Below are positions 11,731 through 23,333 of a DNA stretch of 64,000 nucleotides, in pieces. A program made the translations under genes and the position numbers. How positions within the stretch are numbered: position 1 is the stretch's first letter; every line of letters begins with the position of its first letter. The notes under the pieces were generated by a model that was not told where the DNA came from, ran no database searches, and saw nothing but the letters and a program-made list of their open reading frames with translations. The DNA lies in contig BFEA01001009.1 of the NCBI GenBank assembly GCA_003427395.1, positions 124,160 through 188,159 of the forward strand, given 5' to 3'. The DNA comes from Chara braunii. Its lineage: Eukaryota > Streptophyta > Charophyceae > Charales > Characeae.

Positions 11731-12050
11731 ATCATGGCCCCCGCGGGGAAGAGTCCAATGATGGGTACGCCAAACACACAAATTGCTTGCATTGGTCGAA
11801 CTAGGGTGTGAGAGGACCTTCCTGCGCGAAGTTCGCCGGAATGCTTACTGCACATACAAGGTCTGCATATTGTGGGTTGCCACCAGTAGAATGATAATAT
11901 CATTTGTGGTTTTGGATTCACCGTCGAGGTTGTGACACCTTGACAAAGCCTGACTTGTGGTTCGACGGTGACCGAACTTCTAATGATGAGGTTCGCCTAA
12001 AGCTCACCACATAATGACTTGCTTCATTTACTTTGTCCTTTGTAGACACA
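11731..12050 (+). other. Spacer upstream of the large pseudogene, with acceptor-like site
   Basis: No ORF of note. The last 40 bp are T-rich and end in TTTGTCCTTTGTAG just before ACACAATG at 12046-12053, which looks like a 3' splice site directly upstream of a start codon. One further copy of the quasi-palindrome half lies at about 11826. Confidence 0.4.
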
Positions 12051-15000
12051 ATGTCTTCTTCGAGGGGTGAGGAGCAGCCTGCCGAGACCTTCGGGAGGAG
12101 GTCAGGGAAAGATTCCACACGGTGGTTGTTCACGAGCCCCAAATCGTGATCCAACCACATGAGGGCCAAATGGTTCGTCGATTGGTGCTGTGGGGATGTT
12201 TTCAACCCCACTGAGCAGTTGTGTGGTCCAATCATCTTTGTCGAATTCAACAAGCGGCGTAGAGTGCTTGGGGTCGTCATCGGGTGGGAGGATATGAAGG
12301 AGGATCGTCGCCAAAGGGCAACGTCGCTGCCAGTTCGAAAGGGGCGGTTTTGAAATTGGATTTGTTCGAGGGGTTCGGAGCAAGTGTTGTGAACACCTCA
12401 TTCTACCTCGAGCTTGCGGAGGATGAAGGTCTTGCTATGGCTCTGGAATTTTTGACTTGTTGGAGAAAAACAACGTCAACCTCAACAACCCCTGCGATGT
12501 TGGGCCCGAACAACAGTTGTCGTTGCCCTTGGAGTTATGACAGGGCTCCGACGGAAGGGGGGGATTTGGGTTTTGGTTCAACGTCTCAGTTGCACCGGGG
12601 CGAGGGCCGTGGTCGCTCTGACGACAGTGACAATGATGCGCCGCCGCATACGTCGACTTCCCCTTCGAGGCAGAGAAACTGTTTTGTACTGTCTATTATC
12701 GGGGTCTAGCAAGCCGCACCGGCTCGAGAGCAGCTAGCGGTGGCTGGAGGGCATGTTCCAGTCCGTTCAGATGTTGGTATCGACACTATTGAGGGCCATG
12801 CTACGGAGGAGTCTGTGGGCGGGGAGGGCACACACGACACCCCTCAAAAGAGAAGGGGAGGTCATCAAGACGAGGCGGCCGGTTCTTAGAAGAAAAAGAA
12901 GACAACGAACCCCCAAAACGCGGGGAGAAAAAGGAAGGAACTTGGGGGGCAGCAGGGTCACCCAGGTCTTAAACGTCCGACTTCGAAACATAAGCAACCT
13001 AAGTCGGGGCATGTCTCGCCACGGGCTCCCATTGAATTTGACACCATGTACTTCCTGGAGTATAAAGGAGGCGTGTGAACAAAGCAGGAGTTCAACATTA
13101 ACCTAGCTCAGGTCGTTGACGTTGGTGAGTGGGAGAATCAGTAAAACCAGCGGTCCCTGGATCTCGTCCACACAGAGCAGATCAAAGAAGCGATGATGTT
13201 GGCATTCTCGAATATCGAGTTGTCGTACGAGTTGCCTACCCTGAAGCTCACGCCGCTAGGGCTTCAAAAACCGAAGCCCGGGGAGCGGACTGAACGTCTG
13301 AAGCTAGAGGACTGGGAGGATGATCTGGCCAACCAATACTACTACTATGCGGTTTGTGGGCAACACAACACGGCTACAGCGAGGTCGCTACTCGGCACCG
13401 AGGTGGCGAAGAAGTACAACTTTGAGCGTTGGCCGACACGTATGGCTTACTTTTTGGACAGCGACTTCGATAACTATTTTCTTGTCAGTTCCCAGGACAA
13501 TAAAAAGGACCTCAAGGTGCCTCCGAGACAGTTGAAACTATTGATGAAAGACATTCGGAGGCAGTGATATCACGACGATTGCTCAAAAGTTGTTATGGGG
13601 AACCGCAATGGGAAACACACTCAGGTCAAAAACTTGTGAAAGTTTTGTACTTTGGCGCTCCATAAGACGCCTTACATCAACTTGTGGAATCTTGCAGATG
13701 AAATGGGGGAGGACGCCACGAAGAAACAAAACATTGCTCTGTGTGCCTATTTATCGTTGGCAATGGTCAGGAATAACGTCTGGAAACTCGACATGAATTT
13801 TTTTGAGAAATGGGAGATGGGGAAATTGTTGGCCTATGACGAAGCGAAGTGGATCATGAAGAAGAAGAAAGTCAAAGACGTTAAGTAGGGGTCGCCTACA
13901 TCAACACGACAAGTTGGGAAGGAAGGGGGTCGTTTACAACGTCCCTGTCGATGCACCGTCCAGGAAAGGCAAAAAGGAGAAAGAGAAGGGCGATTGGTTC
14001 ATGCAAATCACTGAGCTCGACACACATTGCTGGAAAGCGGTGCAATCCCTCACCAACAATGAGAAATGTCGGTCCTGAAGAAGGTCATCAATTGCGAGGT
14101 GGTTTGGGTTCAAGCCGACTCTAGTTCATTGGCGAAGTAAAGAAGGTTCGATGTGCAGGAAATGGTGCAGTTGGTGAAGTGCGGCCACATGTTGGTGAGG
14201 TTGTGGAATTACTACCAGTTCAAGTACGAGAAGAGGCCCGATTCGAAGTGGAGGCTCCCGCCGGGTGTCGCTGCGACTGTGCGGTTGCCTCAAAAAGTGA
14301 CCCCCATGGATATATCAAAGATTCCCTTCACGCCTTGTGACTGGTTGTTGTCCGCGCTGGAACCACAAGGGAACATCTACAAGGACATGGAGCACAACCC
14401 GACCCAATTTGTCGGTCTTCTGGAATTCATGAGCAAAAAGGGAAAGGGTGTCGTCTTCCTTGGGAAGCCGCACGCACAAGCCGTGTGGGAGCTTTTGAAG
14501 ATAGGACACCACGTCGCCGCGTTGGAAGGGAACTCATAGTTGTTGCGATTGATGTTGGACTTCGTCAAAAGCGAGGTCAACTCTGGGGCCAACCGTTGTG
14601 AGTTTGTGGTGAAGAAGGACAAACGGAAACACACTTGAGGCGCTACAACGGACATATGGTTCAAGTTAAGTGAGAGGAAGAGAAACGAAATTTACAAGTT
14701 CCTGTTCTTGGAAACGCAGTCAAAGAAGGACAATGATGCTCAATACGTGCTGCACAAGGATCACATGTTGGCATTGCTGGACAACTACCACGGTGTCTCA
14801 CGTAAGAACGTGAAGACCTTCCTCGACAGGCTAGAGTGCTTGTACTTTGTTGAGTCCGACATGGATTTGAAGCTCGACAGTTATGCTGCCTTAATCTCCA
14901 CGGACGACGAGGCAGCAATTGGTGTCGAGTTCGACGCAAACTCGGAAGAGGAGGAGAGCGAAAATGAGAGCATCGACCTCGGTTACGCCCGAGTTTCAGC

Positions 15001-16750
15001 GGAGCATGCCTCAGGGTCCTCGTCGGCCGGTCCATCAGCAAGCCCGACCTCCCACTCGTCACCTGTGCCTAAGGCGACCCCAGACACGACCCCGATGAAC
15101 TTGTTCGAGAGATTGAGAACTCTTACCGACGCCCCAACCACATTGGGTCCCGGGTGTGTAGTTCCGCCCGATCATCATTCTTGGAAGGATGACAACATTC
15201 ACTTCGCAGGTGAGGAGCACAGTGGATAGAATGAGGCGGACTGGGGCCATGACATGATTTGGCACCCGGGAGTTATCTAGCTGGTGATCTGGAAGGGCGA
15301 GTGGATTGTGGTCGTCGCTACCGGTGATGGGGGATGGGCGTCATTCACACGCGAGCCCAAGTTCAGGTTCCTGAACCTCGCGAGGATTTCGGTCATCCAC
15401 AAAATCAGGAACAAAAATTCAAAACTTCCACCTAACGACGCATCCATCAGTTTCACTACTGAATGTCTGTTCCACGAACTTCACGACAACTACTGGTTGG
15501 AACTGGCGGAGGACTTTTACAACTTCGACACGAGCCCTTCAAAGGGAAGGGTGGATTGGAAAGTGTCCCCTTCGACTGGGTCACTGGGAAGCTCGGGGGG
15601 AGGGGGGCTGTTGGCCGTGGAGGGGACGAGAGCGACGATGAGGGGGGTGGCAAAGTCGTCCCGCCTAGTGGAGAGGGTGGGCCTCACGACGAGGCCATGA
15701 CAACTGAAGGCGGTGGTGGGGTGGGGTGGGGGACCGTCGCTCGCCATCCGACTGCAGGTTGCGGTCCACATCAACGATGAAGTCTGCCAACATCCCAACT
15801 TCGTCCACCTGCTGAAGGAGGGAGAGGTTGGCCGCCTTGGTTGCTATTGGTAGCCGCTCAGGAGCATGGATTTCTATCGCAGGCGGAATGTCGAAGTTCG
15901 CCGGGATCCGAACTGCACTGATTGAGGTGCCATGAAAGGAGTCAACTGTGTAGAGCAGGTCAGGGGCGAGAGTGCCGAGTCAGGATGCCGCGTTGAAGTG
16001 TGCCCGAATCCGCACTTTGCTTGGGGGCAGTCTACCGACTCACAATGGTGTTGTGCGGGACCAAATTGCATCGCCTGAGGGGGAGGGGCGGACTCCGGAG
16101 TTGAAGCAAAAGTGTGCAAGTGGAGCACTGTCGACCTCAAGACGTCGAAGTCCGTCGGCATCCAAACTTCTTCACAAGGGGGACCTCGGCCAGGGATTAT
16201 CGTGGCGGCGGGAGGGGCTACGTGCATAGAGACAGAAGGGCGATCGGAGGGATTCGACAAGGGTTCAAGGGACGGGGCTGAATTGCATGGAAGGGACGAA
16301 GGGGAAGATGGGGAGGAAGGGGAAGAAGGGGAGGAAGGCAGAGAGAAGGAGTTGACTGAATTGCTTAAAGGAGAAGAAGGTGACAAAGGGGATGTGGATA
16401 TTGAAGACGAGGAAAGGAAGGACAGTGAGGATGATGCCAACTCTGACGAGTCGTTCGACGATTTCATGTGACTGTACTAAGAGCATCGTGGGCATGATGT
16501 CGACGGTGATGCAACGGCAAAGGAAATTGAGACGCAACCGGTCCATGACCTTTGTGCAAAGCATGAAGAATATAAAGTTCAACCAATGTCACCTGCAGTC
16601 GATCTCCGACACGGGTGTGATGAGGTTTTCGTTGTTGTGAGCCCAACTAAACCAAGTCGCCGTATAAGCATCGACGAAGTTATCCATAGCATCCTTTTGA
16701 GTCAGCGGCCAGCACGCGTCCACACATCCGTCTACGGCACCTAAGGTCGA
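12051..16750 (+). pseudogene. Very large decayed gene with ParB-like segment
   Basis: From ATG 12051 one phase runs to about 12350, and a frameshift moves it to a second phase that stays largely coding-like to about 16750. About 13890-14080 is in a third phase. In-frame stops include TGA 12147, TAG 12707, TAG 12887, TGA 13076, TAA 13142, TGA 13565, TGA 13637, TAG 13886, TAA 14138, TAG 14537 and TAG 15227, nearly all explicable as Gln, Arg or Trp codons changed by C-to-T transitions. At about 13100-13460 an E-W-E-N-Q-like stretch, a helix and Y-Y-A-V-C-G-Q-H-N-T-A-T-A-R-S-L-L-G recall the ParB/Srx fold (G-x-H-R-x-x-A). Acidic, Ser/Glu-rich segments follow (about 14930-15010, 16260-16470). I do not recognise the whole protein; the ParB link is a motif-level inference. 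Confidence 0.6.
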
Positions 16751-17060
16751 GGTCCCTCGCGCCTTCGGTGCCTGCTGCCTTTACTTTCTCGCCGCCAAGC
16801 TCTCTAATAGTGGCAGCGACGAGGAGTACGAAGGGGGGGAGTACGAAGTCGGGGAGTACGAAGTCGCATCTACGGCACCTAAGGTCGACGTCCCTCTCGC
16901 CTTCAGTGCCAGCGGCGGGGAGTACGAAGTCGGGGACCGACAACATGTCACGTCCCCAAAAACGTCTATGGGTGGCACTCTCCCGAAAAAGTCGAGGGGC
17001 GGCACTTCCCTGAAAAAGTCTAGGGGTGACACTCCGACTCTCGAGGTGTTGGGATTGCCC
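16729..17060 (+). repeat. Internal direct repeats at the end of the large pseudogene
   Basis: A roughly 45-bp segment (TCTACGGCACCTAAGGTCGA...) occurs at about 16731 and 16868. GGGGAGTACGAAGTC recurs between 16838 and 16935, and a GAAAAAGTC(G/T)AGGGG unit repeats between 16983 and 17030. These look like expansion of a low-complexity protein segment. Confidence 0.65.
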
Positions 17061-17524
17061 GCTTCGATTTCATCGACGAAGGAGCTGATGGACAAACCGG
17101 TTGGTAAGCGGTGAAGAACGTCAATATCGACTGCATGCCCACACTTCAGAAAACGAGAGGGTGGCTTCCGTCGTAGTCCGGATTTCGACGGACTTCAATC
17201 CATACCGTACATACAAGGAGTGACCGGAGCGTCCGTCCATGCAAAGAATTGCGCATGCCGACATACTAGAACCACCGGTCCTTCCAACTTCATGTGATCG
17301 TCCCTCATGCGAGTCAGGCAGGTTACCAGTCGGGGCCAAGGGTCACTACTGTAAACGGGGAAAATTCAATAAAAATATAATACACCATCAACGGAGGGAT
17401 CTTTCCTTCAATTAAGTGTGTTTTTATTGTCGCAACCCCTCAGAAAAGCTGCCCCCAACAAAGAACATGGCCGCCTCGATGGAGAAGGACTGATGGTTTT
17501 AGTTCGCCGGCATCTGCACTTCCT
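17061..17524 (+). other. Linker between ParB-like and Ulp1-like segments
   Basis: No domain recognised. It contains two diverged copies of the quasi-palindromic core (about 17170 and 17498) and weak coding potential in two phases. Confidence 0.4.
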
Positions 17525-18510
17525 GTGATCATACGTAATGTGATGAGTCTCTGTGTGCCTTCTTTAGATAAAAGTCCGCTGAAATTCGGACTTCGACAAG
17601 TACCGGTCTTTGAGAAGTGTCTTTCCTTTCTGAAGTTTCTGCCCCCAAAGAAGGGGACATATCCACGATCTGTGATTAGGGGACAGACCATGTATAAGAA
17701 ATACTTAGCAATGCATAGTGCTATAAAGGACAATCCTTCAAACTCCATTTCTCACTACCCCATGTGTGTTTTGCTCTATGTTGTGCAGTGCGCGCCACAA
17801 CACGTGGAGCTTGAGGGGGAAGATTCGCTAGATCAACTGCGCCTCAAAGCTTGCGGGTTCTTGGTGACGTTATACGAGGCTCGGTGCCACCTCATAATGT
17901 TCTCTCTACCCTCGTTGATGATCAATTGCGAATTGCAGCAAAATATCTTCTCTCTTTTGCATATTGACGACAGGGTGAATAATGAAGTTGTTAATTTCTA
18001 CATGGCGCTTTTGGGGTCGACCACATGTGCGACACATGACATGCCATTAGACCTTCGTGTCTTCAACTTTAATTCGTTCTTCTTCAGTAAGTTGCAACTT
18101 CAAGGACGCGGTGGGGTGAAAAGGTAGACTAAAAACGTAGATCTACTTCAATACTAGATATTTGTGCCTGTCCACAAAGATGATGATCACTGGATTTTCC
18201 TTTCTGTCATTTAGAGACACAATGTCTTCGAAATTTTTGATTTTTTTCATTCCATTGTAGTTGATCGTGTTTTTACCTTAGTGTTTTCGATTTGATTGTA
18301 CAGTATGGAACATGAAATATTACATTGTCGTTCAAATAGGAGTTGAAAGTCGATGGCGGCAAATGTTGTTGTGGAAGGAGTTCTAAGACAAGTAGATGGA
18401 GTTGCGGGGTGTTCATGTTGATGTTTGCGACCTTGTTGCAACGTGGTGATCGACCACCTTTTACATTCTCTCTTAAAGATATCTCGCTCGATAATTGACA
18501 ATCAATATCC
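17525..18510 (+). pseudogene. Ulp1/C48-type SUMO protease-like pseudogene
   Basis: The open stretch 17525-18127 ends in a V-N-N-E-V-V-N-F-Y-M block (about 17974-18003), equivalent to the W-L-N-D-x-x-I-N-F-Y start of Ulp1 catalytic domains, then an F-N-(S/T)-F-F segment. Past a TAG at 18125 the same phase gives a T-K-x-V-D-L segment, I-F-V-P-V-H and the catalytic His-Trp pair at 18188-18193. After a frameshift, W-S-C-G-V-F-M-L at about 18397-18420 supplies the catalytic Cys (18403-18405) in the usual D-C-G-V-F context, with Ser instead of Asp. TAGs at 18125 and 18161 plus the shift make it non-functional. It is in the same phase as the large pseudogene upstream and may have been its C-terminal domain. 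Known relatives: Ulp1 genes carried by plant transposons. Confidence 0.7.
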
Positions 18511-18648
18511 TAGAATGTCGTTGTCTTTGATGCTGGTGTAGGACTTCCAAACTTTCTTTTGAAAGTATTTCATTCATTAATTATTAAATTTTGTGATACA
18601 TAACATTATTCAACTGTCATTTTGACAACGATATTGCTTTCTTTTATT
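18511..18648. other. AT-rich spacer
   Basis: Short AT-rich sequence between the Ulp1-like relic and MITE M1; nothing recognised. Confidence 0.5.
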
Positions 18649-18656
18649 TTTACGAG

Positions 18657-19016
18657 TTGTGTAGCATAGCGTTCGGGCTCGGTGGCCGAACCCAAACTCT
18701 CGGTACCGACCCCGAACGTCACCTAAAATCGACCGAGCCCGAACATTTTTATTTTTTTTTCCTTTTTTATTTTTTTAAATATATACAGGGATTGGGGGGC
18801 CCTCGGGGGCATTGTTTATCACTCCTTAACATATACACACACAGGCACACACACTCACAACACATACACCCCACACACACCACACACATAGGAGGACGCG
18901 TTCGGAAACCTTCTGACCTGCGCTCAGCCGAACATGTTTGATCCCCGCTTGGCCGAGCGTTCGAACATGTTCGGCTACTTGGTGGGGCACTAAACATGTT
19001 CGGTGTGCTACACAGG
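18657..19016. mobile_element. M1: hAT-like MITE, 360 bp
   Basis: Ends TTGTGTAGCA and, on the opposite strand, CTGTGTAGCA form the terminal inverted repeat. Flanks TTTACGAG (18649-18656) and GTTACAAG (19017-19024) match at 6 of 8 positions, as for an old 8-bp target duplication. Subterminal regions carry several GTTCGG/CCGAAC words around an AT-rich core with a CA-rich stretch. No coding capacity. Confidence 0.75.
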
Positions 19017-19024
19017 TTACAAGT

Positions 19025-19598
19025 TTAAGTTATCATTGGCATGCTTACTACCTCTTTGGTGTCATGTGTAGACTTTGTAATCTTTGTCATAATCCTATTG
19101 TTTTTCATGCAGCGGAACTAGTTTGCGTTGCATTCCATGTTTCAAATTTTGTGCGAGACAACCTAAAGTGCACATATTAGATAATGTCTGAACTTGTTGT
19201 GCGATACGACAATTTGGTGTGTGGATGCATGACAAATCTTGGCAAGTGCGTGAGTGTGCAGTTCATTATGCAAAGATCACTAACATAACGTCTTTTGCGT
19301 GTGCATCCATTCAGATGCCTTGTGACTGCCTTTATTACATGCAACCAACAACTTAGCATTCATAACCGAAAATTGTGTGCGTGGTAAATTAAAGTGCGGA
19401 TTCAATCCAAGATATGCACAATTTTAAGGTATTGTGTAATATGACGGGCATTGTCACAGAAAAGGATCATGTATGTCAAAATTAATTGATTGTTAAAAGA
19501 TGGACGATGAACATCTTTAAGTTGTACTTCGGGTACTACTCTAACAATTACAGTACTTGAAGATGATGACACAAATACATTATAATATATCCAACAAG
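19025..19598. other. AT-rich intergenic sequence
   Basis: No gene or repeat recognised. It leads into the ~208-bp tandem repeat. Confidence 0.5.
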
Positions 19599-20570
19599 TA
19601 TAGAATGACACATTGCTCATCAAAATTATAAGCATGACATTGTACGAATTTCAGCACACATCCAAACAATTGTCTCGGGCGAAAGGATGAGTTTGTCTAC
19701 CATTAAAACTCTAAATAAATCCAGATCATGTCAAACATCCACACAATGGTATCATGTGAGATGATTGACATATTTGCGCTACTCTATATGGCACCGTGTT
19801 CGCGTTCGGAGGCGAACGCGAACATGTTTGCCCGAACGCGAACAAGCGTCTAAAACCCTCCGAACGCGAACATAAAAAATATATATAAAAAAAAAAAACA
19901 AAGTTCTCATAAAATTCTGAAACAAATATATGTTATGTAAAATGACAATACAAGCAACGTTTGCCTTGGAGTCATGTTCAAATTCGTAGCCAATCATGAG
20001 TTAAAAGTCAAAAACCGAAAAATAATTTATTTTTTTTTTACGGAAAAAAATTATGTTCGCCCGAACATGTTTGCGAGTTGTTCGTGCGAACATGAAGGGG
20101 TGCGAACACGTTCGCCGTCCTACGCAGGTGCTACTTAGGAATAACCAAAGCAAACATGTCAAACAAAGATACAATCATGACACGTTGCTCATCACTTGTA
20201 AACAAGCATGGATCTCAACACACTTCCGCCTATCGGACGAGAGGATGACGTGACTATCATTACACTTTTAAAGACGTCTGGATCTGATTAAACATCCAAC
20301 GAATCGTCTCAAGTGAGAGGATGGGCATGCCTGACCAACTTAGGGATAACCACAAGAAATGTAATATCCAACGAGGATACAATGATGGCACATTGGTCAT
20401 CACATTTATGAACGAGTATGGATCTCAACACACTTCCGCATTTCGGGCGAGTGGATGAGCGTGCCTATAATTTTATTTCCAAATAAGTTCGGATCTCATC
20501 AAACATCCAAAAAAGTGTGTCGGGGAAGAGGATGGGCATGCCTACGTTGCTTAGGATGCAACCAAAAATG
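19599..20570. repeat. ~208-bp tandem repeat, three units, interrupted by M2
   Basis: Units start at about 19599, 20171 and 20379. Shared landmarks are CACATTG(C/G)TCATCA, GGATCTCAACACACTTCCGC, AAACATCCAA and GGATGGGCATGCCT. Unit 1 is interrupted near its end by MITE M2. Removing M2 and one target copy restores a period of about 210-220 bp. Confidence 0.8.
19784..20127. mobile_element. M2: hAT-like MITE, 344 bp
   Basis: Target duplication GCGCTACT / GTGCTACT (19776-19783 and 20128-20135, 7 of 8). Ends CTATATGGCACCG and (minus strand) CTGCGTAGGACGG. It is clearly the same subfamily as M4: both share GTTCGGAGGCGAA near the left end, an AATACAAGCAAC core and CGAAC/GTTCG words at both ends. The other tandem-repeat units show the unoccupied target site. 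Confidence 0.85.
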
Positions 20571-21120
20571 AATTCGTTAGCAAGAGAACACAATGTAATG
20601 TACTATTTTAACGAATAACATGTGTATTGAGTGTTTGAGGGAAGCACATATACACCTTAGAAGAATGAAAAAATTACTTGAGAAACTACATAAAGAGATT
20701 TACTTGGCGACAAAAGTTAGAGAATTTGAAAGACTCCATAATCTTCTAACTACTAACAAATTTGAAGACAAAATAGATTGGATCCTCTCTTGCAAACAAT
20801 TGATTTGGTAGGAAAAGCAAGAAAGTGTGATCTAATTGTGAGAGTAAGGTCTTTATTTCTGAATGTCTTTGAACAAAAAATTTAGATTGTTGAGATCTAC
20901 CTCTCTTGATGCTACCTATGATACTCAAAAGATTATTGGTAATGCCTAGTCCAGTTGAGCAACTTACGTTTAAGATTATAGTAGAAGAGAGGACAATCAA
21001 AATTGAAGTTACTCTTCGGATTTCTGATATGAGTTTTTCTACTCTACATGAGTTTGCGTATTTGCAACCCTTTCTTGATCGAATGAGGGACTCTTCCTTG
21101 AGAATTGTTACTGATTAGAC
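20571..21120 (+). other. Short coding-like relics of unknown origin
   Basis: A 63-codon stretch (20620-20811), rich in Lys, Leu and Arg, and a 70-codon stretch (20906-21118) lie in different phases with no recognised motif. They could be remnants of a retroelement leader/gag or unrelated. I assign no function. Confidence 0.3.
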
Positions 21121-21620
21121 TGAAATCAGTTACATATTCAAGGTAGTGAGGGTGGGGATTGTTGAGAGAGAGTGCCCTATCACATTTTTAGAAAATGAGT
21201 TTTTTTGTAAGAAAGGTTGGTAGTGGTCAGTAAGCAATGCAATTTATTAAGAGATTATTAATTAACGAGATATTTATGATCTGAGGGACTGTAAAGGGGT
21301 ACGATAGAAGATTGAGCAGAGACAGTGAGAGATAATTAATTGAGAATTGTATTTAAAGTTTGAGAAAAGTTTCTTAACCTTTAAGCACTACTCAAACTAT
21401 TATCGTTTATACTTTCTATTTACATAATTTCCAAGGGGTGGAGCAGACAAAAGAGGAAAGAGACGAACATGTTTGTCTTGCAAGGAAAGTGAGGGATTGA
21501 AAGCAAGAAGGAGGAGGTTTAGAAGAGCTAAGAGGAGAGAGACAAAAACGTTAAGGAGAAACTAATGGTCAAGATGGTTGGGAGTGGAAAGTCTACCTCC
21601 TTTGCAAGGAACAATGAAAA
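21121..21620 (+). other. Presumed leader of G3
   Basis: AT-rich, then purine-rich sequence just upstream of the G3 gag relic. It may hold the 5' LTR/leader, but I found no match to the 3' LTR-like region, so the boundary is unresolved. Confidence 0.35.
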
Positions 21621-22124
21621 GTGGGTGTTATACAAGACTTGGTCGAGAGGGTTGATACTATGAAGGGAGGATCATACATTTTAAGAGCAAAACGACTTGA
21701 TGAAACGATTTTATGTTTTAAAGAACCGCAAGTCAATAATTGTTTTAAGGAGTATGAAATATTTGGATTTTTTTATGGTTGGACTGATAGACAACGACTC
21801 AAACATCTTTTGTCCTACTGTGATTTTGACTCAAGATTGACAGCTCAAGAACTGATAAAAGAAGTTACTACTTGGGAAGAAGTCAAAGACAGAATCAGAA
21901 GAGAGTTTCAGAAATATTATGTTCCTACATCTACCAAAGACCTTACCATCAGAAGAGCTAAATACGATATATATTCAATGTTTTTTTTTCAGACGTTCAT
22001 TCAAACAGGCATGAAAGTTTCGTATTTGGATGAAACTCACCTGTATCACATCTTCTTCACTAACTTTATAGATAGTGAGAGACAGACAATATTGAACAAG
22101 GCTCAACATTACTCTCTCAAATAG
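21621..22124 (+). pseudogene. gag: G3 gag capsid fragment
   Basis: A 167-codon open stretch contains the retrotransposon gag helices: a Y-x-W-T-D-R-Q-R-L segment (about 21770-21800) followed by W-E-E-V-K-D-R-I-R-R-E-F-Q-K-Y-Y (about 21870-21920), typical of capsid C-terminal repeats. The start is not defined; the first codon used is GTG-like and coding similarity begins around 21640. Confidence 0.7.
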
Positions 22125-22472
22125 GACGAGATAGTGACAATAGTTAGGTCTTTGTCTATAATTTCCCATAAAAAGTGATCAACAGATCAAATCAATATTC
22201 TAACTAAAGACCGGGAAACATACAACGGTATGAATCTGAGGAGCAATGTGAACATAAAGAACATTGTTCAACAAGTCATGACAAACTATATACTCGTTGT
22301 TCATACTTATGATGAAAATAAAATAAAAAAAAGTAGAAAGTGAGGGTGATGAATGATGATGATGATGAAAAGAAAAAGAACGCGTTCAAAGCTAAGAAGG
22401 AATGAAGGTAATGGTGGTAGAAGTAACAGAGAGAGAGGTAAACATGAAGAATGACAAAAAAAAAACTTCATT

Positions 22473-22514
22473 TGCTATTATTGTGGTGAAGGAGGTTATT
22501 CTACTTCCTATTGT
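22473..22514 (+). pseudogene. G3 zinc knuckle with His-to-Tyr change
   Basis: The pattern C-X2-C-X4-Y-X4-C replaces the CCHC knuckle. The third ligand codon is TAT (22497-22499) where CAT/CAC is expected, a single C-to-T transition. It lies downstream of the gag capsid in the expected order. Confidence 0.65.
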
Positions 22515-23333
22515 AAACCTTGGAAGAGAATGTGACGAATGAGATTATGAAAAATATATATATGAAGTAGTATGAACCATGTTTGTAACAACTCTTGGAA
22601 CAATCCCCTAGATATTATGTAGGTATGAGACTGATTGCCCTTAAAGATGAAGAGAAAAAGAAGAGGAAGAAAAAGAGAAAAGTTAACATAAAAGTTAATT
22701 TTCTTGTTTATGAATTGTCTGAAGAACGTGTGCAGGAATCTGTTATTCATTCAACTACAATTCATCCGCCTTCGCAATCCATAATGTTGAAGGAAAACTT
22801 CTCTGATGAAGTTTCCTCAAGTAATCACCGACTAGAAGGAGAGCCTACATCCAGAAGTTATTTTGAGCTAGTGAAGTTTTTTTTTAGTAGGCCTACCTGT
22901 TCAATTCACATGATAACTTTTAAGGACATTTAACCATATGAAGTCGTAATGGAGCCTGCTATTGTAATCGGTGAGTAAAGAACCTTCACTCAAACATCAC
23001 ACCTAAGATGATCTAGGAGAAGAAAAGAAGAAAGGTTGAAGAAAGTTCAAAAAACTTTGGACGAGATTCTTGATGAGTAGGAATAAAACCCCTCATCTGG
23101 AAAGACTGAACAAGGAAAGAAAATAAAATTTATTCTCAAGAGTGAGTTAAAAGATGGGTAGTAATTTGTGGTGTGATTATTAAAATATTGGAAGAAACGG
23201 AAGTAGCTGAAGTTACTCTGTCCTTCAAAGACGGAATGACCTTAGCACCTAAGTTGAAAGGAAGAGTTTAAAAAATTGATTAAAAAGAAGAAGATGGAGG
23301 TCAACTACTAGGGTTCAGATTTTCCTGCTTAAA
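22515..23333 (+). other. G3 gag-protease linker, decayed
   Basis: AT-rich sequence with a Lys/Glu-rich open frame (22595-22933) in the expected place of the gag C terminus / pol N terminus. No domain recognised. Confidence 0.4.

Noticed and set aside
12044-18235. Shared start context GACACAATGTCTTC at 12046 and 18217 as two homologous gene starts
   Set aside because: The second copy lies inside the Ulp1-like reading in a different phase and downstream sequences do not align; chance match of a short inverted repeat.
20620-21118. Group II intron maturase-like N terminus
   Set aside because: Only a loose Lys/Arg/Leu pattern; no RT block 1 or later motifs follow.
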